Of a stretch of DNA of 64,000 bases, positions 52,276 through 62,500 are shown one piece after another. The translations under genes and the position numbers were made by a program. Every line of letters begins with the position of its first letter. The stretch's first letter is position 1. The stretch lies in NCBI GenBank assembly GCA_016193485.1, contig JACPRZ010000007.1, positions 1 to 64,000 of the forward strand. The letters are read 5' to 3'. The notes beneath the pieces were generated by a model. That model was not told the DNA's origin. It worked only from the letters and a program-made list of their open reading frames with translations, and did not search any database. This DNA comes from Bacteroidota bacterium. Its GTDB lineage: Bacteria > Bacteroidota > Bacteroidia > JACPRZ01.

Positions 52276-53796
52276 CTACGCCTTGGCATACAAGGCAATG
52301 AAAAGACCACTAAAGTATATTCGTACCTTTTTCGATTCACATACCAATGTTAATATTATATCTCCTTCACCGATTACATTTTGTGTATTATATGTTATCT
52401 TCTTCATTCGAGTTTCTGGTTTTCCAGTCCATACGAAATCAATTGTTGCAATATGCCTTTTCTCTTCATCTGGTGTTTTGAAATCAGCTGAAGGCATATT
52501 CATAAACACTCTCACTTTTACATGTTTTCCAATCTCAATATCCTTTACTCCCAGATTAGATATGCGCAACATAGAATCTGATATCTTCTGTCGGTTTAAT
52601 CTACCATCAGGTGTTGTTTCTGCTGTGAAGGTCGATACTGGCCTCTCTTTTTTCACCTCTCCAAATCGCAAGTCGAATAGGTTTTCCGTTTGTTCCCCTC
52701 GTTGGTTGATTTGCATTTGAGCATATTCTTTTCCTTTCCCGTATTGAGTTCCAAGAATCCACATCATCTTTGTTATAGCAGCCTCTGGTGTTAAATCAAG
52801 TCCACTAAGTACACCTCTCTCCATTAGACCACTGCTCGCCTCATAAAGCCCCATCTCCACTGTCCCGACACTACATTGACTGAGATTTACTATCATTTTG
52901 TGTTCCTTGATAGCTTTCTCAATTGTATTTAAGAAAGCAGTATTGCTTGGGACATTCCCTGTTCCATATGTTCGTAGTATGTATCCTCGAATTGACCCAT
53001 CTTCGAATAATTTTTTTATTTGTTCATTTGTAAAACCAGGGAAAAGTCCAACAATGAAAACATTGTCTTCAAAATCAGTCTTTACAAAGAACTTAGATTT
53101 TGAGGACTCCCTTACATAGTTTGTATTGATTTTAATATGTTCTCCGATCGTACCCAGTAATGGAAAATTAGGTGAATCAAATCCTGCCCAGTCAGATGTA
53201 CTAACCTTGCTCGCACGACAACCTCTAATTATCTTATCAGCAAACGCGATTATAACTTCAGGGATTAAGGGCAGATCTGTTGCTTCATGCCCAGCGATAT
53301 AAATTGCATTTACAAAATTAAGTACTGCGTCCGTTCTCATGCCTGAAATTGGCAATTGTGAGCCTGTGATAACAACTGGTTTGTTGAGATTCTCGAACAT
53401 GAAACTAAGAGCAGAAGATGTAAATGCCATTGTATCGGTTCCGTGCAAAATGACAAATCCATCATAGTCATCATATACATCAGCAATTATATTTGCCATT
53501 TTTTTCCAATCCTTTGGTCCAACATCAGATGAGTCGACTGGCTTTTCGAAAGCTCCGCTACCAAATAGAATAATATTACCATTATCAAGTTCAACAAATG
53601 GGATTTTGCCTTTCGCAAGTTTTCTTGCCTCTGGTGAACGATAGGAACTAATATCCTTTTTCTTGCCAAAACCTGGGACGAACGTTAGCAGTTGTTCTAA
53701 CGATTTCGGCTCTAAAGGGCTAAAAGGATCATGAATATCTTTGGGACCCATACCAATTGTACCACCTGTGTAAAGTATGAAGACTTTAGTTTGCAT
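52276..53796 (-). CDS. Asparaginase-family protein with C-terminal extension (cassette 3, second gene)
   Basis: 506 residues, compared with ~340 for AnsA-type cytoplasmic asparaginases. The catalytic part (1-~365) has both active-site loops: VFILYTGGTIGMG (first Thr) and DGFVILHGTDTMAFTSSALSFM (second Thr with Asp), plus VVITGSQLPISGMRTDA, and GYILRTYGTGNVPS in the C-terminal catalytic subdomain. The last ~130 residues (from about SDSMLRISNLGVKDIEIGKHVKVRVFM) are beta-rich and unrecognised. No signal peptide, so cytoplasmic. The upstream gene ends 2 bases before this start. Hydrolysis of asparagine or a related amide is inferred from the motifs; a dedicated non-metabolic role is possible given the fusion and cassette location. 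Confidence 0.88.
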   Translation of the reverse strand: MQTKVFILYTGGTIGMGPKDIHDPFSPLEPKSLEQLLTFVPGFGKKKDISSYRSPEARKLAKGKIPFVELDNGNIILFGSGAFEKPVDSSDVGPKDWKKMANIIADVYDDYDGFVILHGTDTMAFTSSALSFMFENLNKPVVITGSQLPISGMRTDAVLNFVNAIYIAGHEATDLPLIPEVIIAFADKIIRGCRASKVSTSDWAGFDSPNFPLLGTIGEHIKINTNYVRESSKSKFFVKTDFEDNVFIVGLFPGFTNEQIKKLFEDGSIRGYILRTYGTGNVPSNTAFLNTIEKAIKEHKMIVNLSQCSVGTVEMGLYEASSGLMERGVLSGLDLTPEAAITKMMWILGTQYGKGKEYAQMQINQRGEQTENLFDLRFGEVKKERPVSTFTAETTPDGRLNRQKISDSMLRISNLGVKDIEIGKHVKVRVFMNMPSADFKTPDEEKRHIATIDFVWTGKPETRMKKITYNTQNVIGEGDIILTLVCESKKVRIYFSGLFIALYAKA

Positions 53797-53798
53797 AA

Positions 53799-54779
53799 TT
53801 ATTTCTTACCTATTATATGATATCGACACCCGTCATGTACGGATCTCCCAGCACTAACACACTCCTCTAGGCTTTCTACATTATGTTCAATCGTAATGCT
53901 ACCAGGATTTAAACCGAATGGTTGTAGTACGTTATGTGGAAAAGAATTGATGATTCCTTCAAGATAACCCGTCATGAAGTAACATAATCCACGATTGCTC
54001 TTATTATCCAAATAATCTTGAGTTAAGAAAGAATACTTAAGTAAAATTACCATGTTGTTTTTCCATTTTGACTTTTCTCCCTCCAATTCAAATTTTCCAA
54101 ATCCAGCATCAGAATCGAATTCGATCCATTTTTTTATCCATTGAATCAAATCAGAATTACTCGATTTCGATTGACTTTCAATATCCTTAACCATTTCTGC
54201 AGCGAATCGCTCGCTTGCCTTCTTGCCAATCGTATAAAGAACATTAGAATTATTAGTATTCAAATTTCGGACTTCCCGGAAAATCAGATTTATTGTCTTA
54301 TTACTGAACAAGACATTTCTTGAACGCTCTTTTTCGTCTCCGAACCCATTGAATAACGATCCTTCATCCTTCTTATATGTAAGTGTTCTATAATAGTGTA
54401 GGTCGTGTTCAACAACGCCCTTAGCAAGTTGCCTTCGAAACTCTTCATTATCACTTTTCAAATGATTGACCTCGTCTCTTGTGCGTTTTTGGATATCATC
54501 AGGTATTTTTTGAAGTGATTCCAGAACAAGTTTGGAATTCCCCAGTACACGTTCGGAATTCTCATAAGAATTCATCAGAACACGTTTGGAATTCACCGCA
54601 GTAATTATCTGCCATCCGAATAGGAGCACAGGAACCATCAGTGTGAATTCATCAATATGAATAACATTAAAATTCCAATTTGATTTATAAAGCTCAGGAA
54701 AAATATTCAACAAGAATGCGACAACCGTAAGGGTCGTTGGAATAATCATAAAATCCCAGATTCGTTTTGAAGTGTGCAT
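53799..54779 (-). CDS. Membrane protein with C-terminal V4R-like domain (cassette 3, first gene)
   Basis: 326 residues, no named family recognised. Two membrane helices (FMIIPTTLTVVAFLLNIFPEL; FTLMVPVLLFGWQIITAV), then a coiled coil (ENSERVLGNSKLVLESLQKIPDDIQKRTRDEVNHLKSDNEEFRRQL). The soluble domain (~115-326) ends FMTGYLEGIINSF...ITIEHNVESLEECVSAGRSVHDGCRYHIIG. The pattern GxxxGxxxxx...E..C.a.G...C.F of this end resembles the V4R (4-vinyl-reductase) small-molecule-binding domain. It is tightly coupled to the asparaginase gene, which suggests a sensor-effector pair; this is inference. Confidence 0.7.
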   Translation of the reverse strand: MHTSKRIWDFMIIPTTLTVVAFLLNIFPELYKSNWNFNVIHIDEFTLMVPVLLFGWQIITAVNSKRVLMNSYENSERVLGNSKLVLESLQKIPDDIQKRTRDEVNHLKSDNEEFRRQLAKGVVEHDLHYYRTLTYKKDEGSLFNGFGDEKERSRNVLFSNKTINLIFREVRNLNTNNSNVLYTIGKKASERFAAEMVKDIESQSKSSNSDLIQWIKKWIEFDSDAGFGKFELEGEKSKWKNNMVILLKYSFLTQDYLDNKSNRGLCYFMTGYLEGIINSFPHNVLQPFGLNPGSITIEHNVESLEECVSAGRSVHDGCRYHIIGKK

Positions 54780-54816
54780 ATTCAGTTATTTTCCTGTTTA
54801 ATTTTTTTTGCCGGAA

Positions 54817-54824
54817 CAAAAGTA
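54817..54824 (-). promoter_or_regulatory. -7 promoter box inside cassette 3
   Basis: TACTTTTG on the minus strand, 38 bases before the ATG at 54779. The region 54780-55000 is otherwise a non-coding leader between the attC core site and the gene. Confidence 0.45.
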
Positions 54825-55000
54825 ATAAAAATCTTCCATAAAGTAGGTTGCAATTTTTTTGACTTGCAGACACTTCATTTCTTGCACGTGCAAACTTTGT
54901 AATACTGCCTCTTTAATTGTCATTGTCGTTGTGGTTTTATTTCTTTGTCAAAGTTAATTTCTCGCAGAAAGTTTAAAGTCGCTGTGTCGCCCAAGCATGA

Positions 55001-55137
55001 CGCATAACGTTTTGCGGCTACAAGAAGTTGGCGATTTCGAAGCACTAAACTGTCAGCCACCACCAAACTTGATACGAAGCACAAAGCTTCATTTAACCAC
55101 TGAGCCGCCAATTTCTTGTAGGTGCTGTTATGGGTAG
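55001..55137 (-). other. Intact attC site between cassettes 4 and 3
   Basis: Plus-strand CGCATAAC (55001-55008, cassette 3 start) to GTTATGGGTA (55127-55136, R'' of cassette 4). Long stem: GGCTACAAGAAGTTGGCG opposite CGCCAATTTCTTGTAGG. Core: GAAGCACTAAACTGTCAGCC, CACCAAACTTGATACG, GAAGCACAAAGCTTCAT, shared with 50291-50424. It begins two bases after the stop codon of the cassette 4 gene. Confidence 0.75.
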
Positions 55138-55139
55138 TG

Positions 55140-56264
55140 TTATACATTCTTCTTATCCTCGCTTTCAGGTTTTTGTTCATCTTTAATTGAATATTTTTCA
55201 AGTAATAATTGTTTATCCTTGTTGCCAAGTTGCTTATATCTCTCTCGTACGATAGCTGTGTCTTCCATTAATTCCTCGGATAGGTCTTTATCTTTTCCTT
55301 CCTCTGGCTCCGGAGGTGTTAGTAGTTTTACTTCATTACCTTTTATAATGTGGTCGGTAATAACACTACTTACTTCTTCTATTTTCTTATCAACTCCCGT
55401 TTTATCAATTTTTTTGTCAGATTTTAATTTTTCTTTATGTTGTTCAAGCGCTTTTTGAGCAATTGATTCTTTGATATTATCAAGCATTAAATTTTCTCGC
55501 TCTTTTTCCATTTGAATTAATTTCTTGTTCCCCATGTAAGAGTCAATTATTTCTCTCGCTCTTTTTGATTTATACAATAAATATGCTGCATACACTTTTA
55601 AACCAGTCTTTATTAACTCTGTTAAATCAATCGAAATATCAAAATCGAAATTAAATATTACATCTATTGATCCGTTCTGAATTTCTTCCAGCTCAATATC
55701 ATCAGGTGATTCCGATTTTAAAAGAGTATGATAAATTATTAATGTTCTGTTCCATCGATTAAGTACTTTCGAGAATTCTTTAAGGCTTGTAGTAGTATTT
55801 AAATCTTTGAAAACTAACGAAACAATAGCTTGGTCATCGGCTGATTCAAGTTCAGATTCAATGTCAGAATATTTAGCGAATATGGCTCTTATTTGGGTTA
55901 ATTCTCCGTTGTTCTGGTCTATTCGTTGTAACAATTGTTGAAGAATCCCATTAAACTTTTGGTAATATACATTTGCAGCAATTTGTGAGTCTGTGTCGAT
56001 TTCGTCCAATTGCACCTTTGATTCAAGGTCGGTAAATGGTGGTGTGTCGCGAAGGACAATTTTTATTTCATCGTGAAGAGAATAGTTCTCAAACTCATTA
56101 AATTTTAATTTAATCTTGCTGGAAAGGTCCTTCATATAAGCAAGATTTTGATTTTGTCCGTGTTGAATTGATTGAACATTGTCCTGGATGTCCCTTCTGA
56201 ATCCAGAATTAATCACCATGTTTTGAAAAAGGTCGATTTTTGATACTAAACTTTCTATATTCAT
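55140..56264 (-). CDS. Orphan coiled-coil protein of cassette 4
   Basis: 374 residues, not recognised. No signal peptide. Residues 1-~190 are helical and acidic (MNIESLVSKIDLFQNMVINSGF, YYQKFNGILQQLLQRIDQNNGELTQIRAIFAKY). The middle has SIDVIFNFDFDISIDLTELIKTGLKVYAAYLLYKSKRAREI, possibly an amphipathic membrane-touching helix. Then comes a Lys/Glu-rich coiled coil and a Pro/Glu-rich unstructured tail. The ATG lies 30 bases after the cassette start, the stop two bases before its attC. A scaffold or an anti-phage component can be imagined, but nothing in the sequence decides. Confidence 0.8.
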   Translation of the reverse strand: MNIESLVSKIDLFQNMVINSGFRRDIQDNVQSIQHGQNQNLAYMKDLSSKIKLKFNEFENYSLHDEIKIVLRDTPPFTDLESKVQLDEIDTDSQIAANVYYQKFNGILQQLLQRIDQNNGELTQIRAIFAKYSDIESELESADDQAIVSLVFKDLNTTTSLKEFSKVLNRWNRTLIIYHTLLKSESPDDIELEEIQNGSIDVIFNFDFDISIDLTELIKTGLKVYAAYLLYKSKRAREIIDSYMGNKKLIQMEKERENLMLDNIKESIAQKALEQHKEKLKSDKKIDKTGVDKKIEEVSSVITDHIIKGNEVKLLTPPEPEEGKDKDLSEELMEDTAIVRERYKQLGNKDKQLLLEKYSIKDEQKPESEDKKNV

Positions 56265-56317
56265 TTTTTATTTTTTAGTTGTCGTTAACATTACCCATAA
56301 CTAGTTATTATGCGAAG

Positions 56318-56325
56318 CAAATATA
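56318..56325 (-). promoter_or_regulatory. Promoter directly outside the first cassette
   Basis: Minus-strand TATATTTG with a TTGG -33-like box 21 bases upstream. It lies 17 bases outside the core site GTTATGGG (56301-56294) and reads into cassette 4, the position of an integron Pc promoter. Confidence 0.5.
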
Positions 56326-56419
56326 CATAAACTTTCGTTAAGCCATCCAATGATGTAGGAATTACCGCACCTTGCAAAAATTATCTTGCACCTCGTTATA
56401 CTGACGCTGAATGATTTTG

Positions 56420-56535
56420 CCCTGACGAGTTTTCTGTCAGGGACGCTTCGGTCCTGACGAGACTCCGTCTATCAGGACGTCTCGTACAGCATCCTGACAT
56501 TTATCGTCAGAACAAATCATTCAGGTCATCATATA
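56420..56535. repeat. CTGACGAG/CTGTCAGG palindromes
   Basis: Several copies of CCTGACGAG and its complement (56430-56520) form small hairpins. The 290-bp stretch 56302-56592 between the cassette array and the adhesin gene holds only these repeats, the promoter above and the terminator-like hairpin below; there is no integrase gene. Confidence 0.5.
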
Positions 56536-56540
56536 CTGAT

Positions 56541-56579
56541 GAATTTGACCCTGACGAGAAATCTGTCAGGGTCAAATTC
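56541..56579. terminator. Terminator-like hairpin after the adhesin gene
   Basis: GAATTTGACCCTGAC pairs perfectly with GTCAGGGTCAAATTC around a 9-base loop (15-bp stem), 13 bases beyond the adhesin stop codon. Confidence 0.55.
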
Positions 56580-56592
56580 CGTCCCTGTGAAA

Positions 56593-59500
56593 TTACTTCA
56601 CCAGCGTAACATGCCCCACATACTTGTGGTTGTTGCCGTCAGGATCGCTGGTTGTTATGATCCACACATAAACATCCTGCTGTACCAACCCAGTGCCGTT
56701 GTTTGCCTTTCCGTCCCATGGCTTGTTCAAATCGGAAGTCCGGTAAATCAGGTCGCCCCAGCGGCTGTATATGTACAGGGTGAAATTATTCGGATCAATG
56801 CCAAGCCCTTCCGGAAGGAAATAATCGTTGCGCCCGTCACCGTCAGGAGTAAAAGCATTCGGTGCAAAAAGAACGTAATCTTCCTTTACGATAACCTCAT
56901 CGGCATAAGCGCCAACGCATCCATCACTACTCTCAACGGTCAGAGTGATTATATAGTTGCCGATAGCATCATAAGTATGTACAGGATTTTCCACCGTATC
57001 ATAATTCAGATCACCTGAAGCAGTATCGCCAAAATCCCAGGACCAGGAAGTGACCCCGGCAGAGGAACCGTCAATGAATTTGATATTCGCCCAGAGAATG
57101 GTTGTTTCACCGGGCACAGGGGTGAAATATGCAGCGGGGCTCTGATAAATAGTTATCTGGTTAATACCGGTATAGGATGAAGCGCATCCCATATTACTGG
57201 TTACAGTCAGGGTTACCGTGTTCACTCCCGAATTAGTAAACAGGAAGACCGGGTTCTGGTCTGTTGATGTCTGCCCGTCACTCACCTGCCAGTACCAGGA
57301 AACTATTGAACCGGCACTGATGGTAGAACCGTCAAAAACCTGCACGGAGAAAGGCGTACAACCTCCGAGATTGCTTAACGTGAAAGCAGGTGCCGGGTAA
57401 GGATTAATATTTACCGTTGCCGAAGCGGTTTCCGGTTGCGAACATCCGTCAGTTACGGTCACAGTATATGTTGTACTGACGGATGGAGAAACCGTGATTG
57501 ACTGATTTGGGGAATTGTTACTCCATAAATATGAATAGGGACCGTTATTACCTCCGGACACAAATGCGGTAACAACAGTGCTGCTCCCGATGCAGATGTT
57601 TCCTGCCGAAGATGCTGAAACGGTAAGTTGCGGTCTCACGGCAATTGAAACAACCTGTGTATCCGACAGGCAACCGTTGGCATCCTCAACATAAACCTCG
57701 TAGTCCGTAGCGCTCACAGGGTTAACCTGGTGCGGTCCTTGTGTAGAAGGAAATCCGTCATCATACCAATAATAAGTATAAGGCGGTGAACCGCCATTGA
57801 ATGAAGCGTAAACTGATCCCGTCTGGCCGAAACAAATGGTATCCGGCTGGACATTCATTGCAAATACTAAATTCGGTTGGGTAACAGATACCCCCCCCGT
57901 AATGGTACAGCCGTTGGCATCGCTTACGGTAACAATAAAAACACCGGCAGGAAGTCCGGTAATCGTATCATTGTCCGGGCCTGAGGGCCATGAATGGGTA
58001 TATGGCAAAGTTCCGCCAGAAACTACCGCCACCGCTATTCCGGAATTATCATTGTAACAAAGAAGGTTAGTTGCAGTTACAGTGATATTATCCGGTCCCG
58101 GAATATCATCAACCGTAACCGGAATAACGGTAACACATCCTACTGCATCGGTAATGGTAACCCAGTACGGGTCCCGTGCTTCAAGGTTGGTCACAATGGC
58201 GTTAGTTTGACCGTCAGGCCACAGGTAAGTATAGGGAACGGTTCCACCCGAAGCAATCACAGCGGCAGACCCGTTATCTCCGCCACAGGTAGAGGGATTA
58301 GTAATTGAGTCGGCAATAAGCGGAAGCGGATCGGTAATCAACACAGTATCTCCACCGGTACATCCTTTTACATCAGTTACAACGACAATATATTGATTCG
58401 GACAGAGATTGGACACTGATGGTCCGTAACCGACCAGAGGCGTCCACTGGTACAAATAATATGGCGTTCCTCCTGTAGGACCCGGGAGAAGTGAAATCAT
58501 TCCATTGCATGTTCCGGAACAGGTAATCGGAGTTACGGTAGGAGAAACTAAAACCGGATCAGGTTCGGTAATGACAGCATTCAGGATCACCTGGCATCCG
58601 TTCCCGTCAGTAACTTCAAGTATATGGGACCCGGCACAAAGCCCTGTTGCATTGGATGTGGTCTGGACTCCATCCCACATAAAAGTATAAGGAGTAATAC
58701 CCCCCCCTGCCATTGCCTGGGCGGTACCGTCACACGAGCCGGAACAATTTGCATTGGTTTTGCTTATTACAGCGGCACCTGGCGGAGTTGGTTCAAAAAC
58801 CGGGATTGCGGATGAGTTCGAGCAGTTGTTGGTATCCCACACGGTAATGGTATAATTTCCGCCACTTAAACCTGTTATATTGCTCCCGGTGCCAACCGTC
58901 ACTGCACCACGCTTCCAGAGGTATGTAAAGGGCGGTGCAATTCCGGTCACATAAACAATCGCCCACCCGTCCGAATCGCCATTGCATGTAACATCATTAA
59001 AAATAACAGAATCGATATTGACACCGGAAATATCGTTGACGGTAACAGGCCCTGAAACCACGCACCCGTTCGCATCTCCGATGGTAGCAATGTACGCTCC
59101 TGCCTGAAGATTAAACGCGCATGAACCCACCTGGGTATACGGGTCATTCCATGTTATTACATAAGGAAATTCCCCCCCCGAGACCGACAGGCATGCCTGC
59201 CCGTTATTATTCCCGCACGATGACGGGATCGCTGATGAAGTAAAAGTAAGCGGGGAAGGTTCCGTAATCTGCACGCTGAATATTTGCTGGCAACCGTTAG
59301 TATCCGTAACGGTGAGGGTAAATATTCCGGAACAAAGACCGGTTGCGGAAGATGTTGTCTGGAAGGAGGGATCATCCCAAAGGTAAGAATAGGGCGAAGT
59401 CCCGCCTGAAATATTTACAGCGGCATTTCCGTCACATGCACCGTAGCATGATATATCATTACTTGTTATGGATCCTCCCAAAAGTAACGGTTGGGTTATT

Positions 59501-62500
59501 GTTACACCGGTAATATCCTGGCATCCCGATGAATCAGTCACGGTAACCGTATAAGTGCCGCTGCAAAGATTTATCGCCTGGCTCAGGTTTTGCCCGTTGC
59601 TCCACAGATAGATATAGGGGGGGGATCCACCGGTAGCATCCGCCTGCGCCCACCCGCTGCAATTTCCATAACAGGCATTATTCCCGATAGATGCCATAGA
59701 CACAGTTACTGTTGCAGGTTGCGATACTGTAGCGGATGAAATAAATGAACATCCGTCATCATCGGTAACCGTAACAAGATAGGTTCCGGAACATAGATTA
59801 ACAGCCGTCTGGGTTAACTGGTTAGCCGGATCATTCCATTGATAGGTAAACGGAGAGACACCGTTTGTAGTGAATGCCGAAGCGGTACCGCTGCAACCGG
59901 GCCCGCAAATAGTTGAAGTCACGGTAGTGACAACCGACATCGGCAATGGGTCGAATAAAGTGATAACCGATAATTCATTGCACCCATTTGCATCCGTAAT
60001 AATAAGGTTGACCGTACCGGAACACAATCCTGCAGGACTGGATATTGTCTGGGATTGCGGATCATCCCACAGGTAGGAATAGGGGGGGGTTCCTCCTGAC
60101 ACCGTAACGCTGGCTGAACCATTACAATCGCCATCGCATTGAGGATTAACTGCCGTTAAACTGAAGCCAAGCGGTGCCGGTTCAAAAATGGTTACCGGGG
60201 CGCCCGTCTGGCAGGCAGTTGCATCTGTAACGGTAACTATCCATGTTCCGGCAGGAAGATTTGCTGCATTAGGAGCCGTCTGATTCAACGGGTCATTCCA
60301 TTGGTAGGTATAGGGCATGGTACCTCCCGATACGCTGATGACAACCGAACCGTCATTGCCGCCATTGCAATTGACACTGTCGGAAGAAAGTACAATCACG
60401 TTCAATCCCGAAGGATTACTTACAGGAACTAAAATAGTTGATGAACAACCCGTATTATCCGTGACCGTTATTAAATAAGTTCCGGCAAAAAGATTATTAA
60501 CGGCACTTGTAGTTTGCCCGGCAGGCCATTGATATGAATATGGAGTAACACCGCCAGAAGCGGTCACGGTGCCTGTTCCGTTTGCCGCTCCGCATGTGGC
60601 ATCCGTATGTGATTCACTAAGGGAAACAGGAGTAGGAGAAGTTACGGAGGCGGATGCAGTTTGCGCGCATCCGTTATTATCGGTTACCGTCACATTGTAT
60701 GTCCCGGCACAGAGGTTTTCGGCATAGATATTCTGGGATGCAAGCGGATCGTCCCACAGGTAACTGAATGGAGATACCCCTCCCGAAGGAGTTGCAGTCA
60801 CTTTGCCGCTGCAGTCGCCAAAACAATCTTCGCTGCCGTCACCGGTCAAAATGGATATTTGTGCCGGCTGAGTCAGATTAAAACTATCCGTAGACAGGCA
60901 ACCGAAGAAATCAGTAGCGCTCACATAAAATACACCGGATGAAAGTCCTGTAACTGCTGATTGGATTCCACCGTTCGACCACAGGTACGATAACGGGGGG
61001 GTGGCACCGGCAACAGAAACAGCGAGCGAACCGTTGCTGTTTCCATAACAACTTACCGGGTTGGTAACGGTAATTACAGCGGTACCGGCAGGGATATTAT
61101 TTACTGTTGCCGAACCGGTTGTTGTGCATCCTTTAATATCGGTGACCGTAACGGTGTACGATCCTGCTGTCAAACTCACCGCATTGGGGTTGTTCTGCCC
61201 GTTATTCCAGGAATATCCATAAGATCCATTACCACCGCTTGCTGATGCCAGCGCACTGCCATCCGGTTGCCCGCAATGAGCATCCACCGGATTAATAGTC
61301 AAAGAAATTATTGCGGGTTGGGAAATCGTAACCGGTTTATCAGATGTGCAACCGTTGTCATCAACCGCTGCGACAGAATAATTACCAGGGCACAGGCCCG
61401 TGGCAGTTTGTGTTGCCTGTGAAAACGGATCATTCCACAGGTATGAATATGGCGAAGTGCCGCCAGAAGCCAGTGCCGTTGACTGTCCGTCACATAATCC
61501 GAAGCAGGAGGCATTGGACGGTGAAACAATTGTTAAATTCAATAATGACGGCTGCCCTATGGCCACACCGATATTTGCATTGCAATTATTAGGGTCAACC
61601 ACATTGCAGATGTAATTGCCAGCGCATAATCCTGTAGCCGTAGCGGTTGTTTGTGCCGGAATGGAGTTCCAGGTGTATGAATAGGGGGGGGTACCTCCTG
61701 TAACAAGAACCGAGGCAAAGCCGTCACAGGAACCATTACAGGATGCATCGCCCTGAGATAATATGCTCAGGGAAGGTGATCCGAGATCGCTCACCGTAAC
61801 GGTTCCGGCAGAAGTGCAGCCAACCGCATCGGTGACAGTAACCGTATAGGAACCGGCTGAAAGAGATGAAGCAGTATTAGTTGTCTGTGATGCGGCATTT
61901 GCACTCCACAAATAAGAGAACGGGGGATTGCTTCCGCTTGAAACGGTTACCGTTGCTGAACCGTCCGCCTGGTTGCAGTTGGAACCGTTAGTGGAGAATG
62001 AAAGGGTAATCTCAAGGGGTTCGGTCACACTTATACTACCCGTAACTGAACATCCCTTACTGTCTGTGACTGATAAATTGAATGTACCCGCGTCTAATCC
62101 GGTAGCGGATGATGTGGTCTGAAGATTCAGATCATTCCACTGGTACTGATAAGGAGCGGTTCCTCCGCTTGCGGTTACGGATGTTGAGCCGTCACTGTTT
62201 CCGTAACAACTCACATTTGTTGCAGACAGTGAAATGGAAATTGCAGCAGGTTGGGTAATTATTACCTGGGTTGTCGCGGTGCAACTATTGGCATCCGTAG
62301 CCGTAACGGTAAAAGTACCGGTACATAATCCTGTCGCAAGCGGATTTGTCTGCCCGTTGCTCCATGAATAAGAGTAGGGTGAAGTCCCCTGGCTTACCGA
62401 GACCTGTGCAAAACCGTTACATTGCCCGTTGCAGGTCACATCATTCTGCGATGAAATAGATGCTGATAAAGCAGAGGGCTGGGTAACATTAACCGTTCCT

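Larger units (their letters stand above)
49534..56301 (-). mobile_element. Integron gene-cassette array without integrase (CALIN)
   Basis: Four tandem minus-strand cassettes. Cassette 4 (56300-55128) starts TTATGGGTA and ends TACCCATAA. Cassette 3 (55007-52158) starts TTATGCGT and ends ACGCATAA. Cassette 2 (51495-50743) starts TTAGCGGT and ends ACCGCTAA. Cassette 1 (50296-49534) starts TTAGCCACA and ends TGTGGCTAA. In every case the end complements the cassette's own start, as required for attC R'/R'' boxes of a cassette that once was a circle. attC stems lie between the cassettes. No intI gene is visible on either side. Confidence 0.7.

Noticed and set aside
54920-55228. ORF on the minus strand giving EALCFVSSLVVADSLVLRN
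   Set aside because: Runs through the intact attC at 55001-55137 and overlaps the cassette 4 gene; no independent coding evidence.
56302-56592. Possible integrase or attI gene region beside the cassettes
   Set aside because: No open frame of useful length and no tyrosine-recombinase motifs; only palindromes, one promoter and a hairpin are seen.
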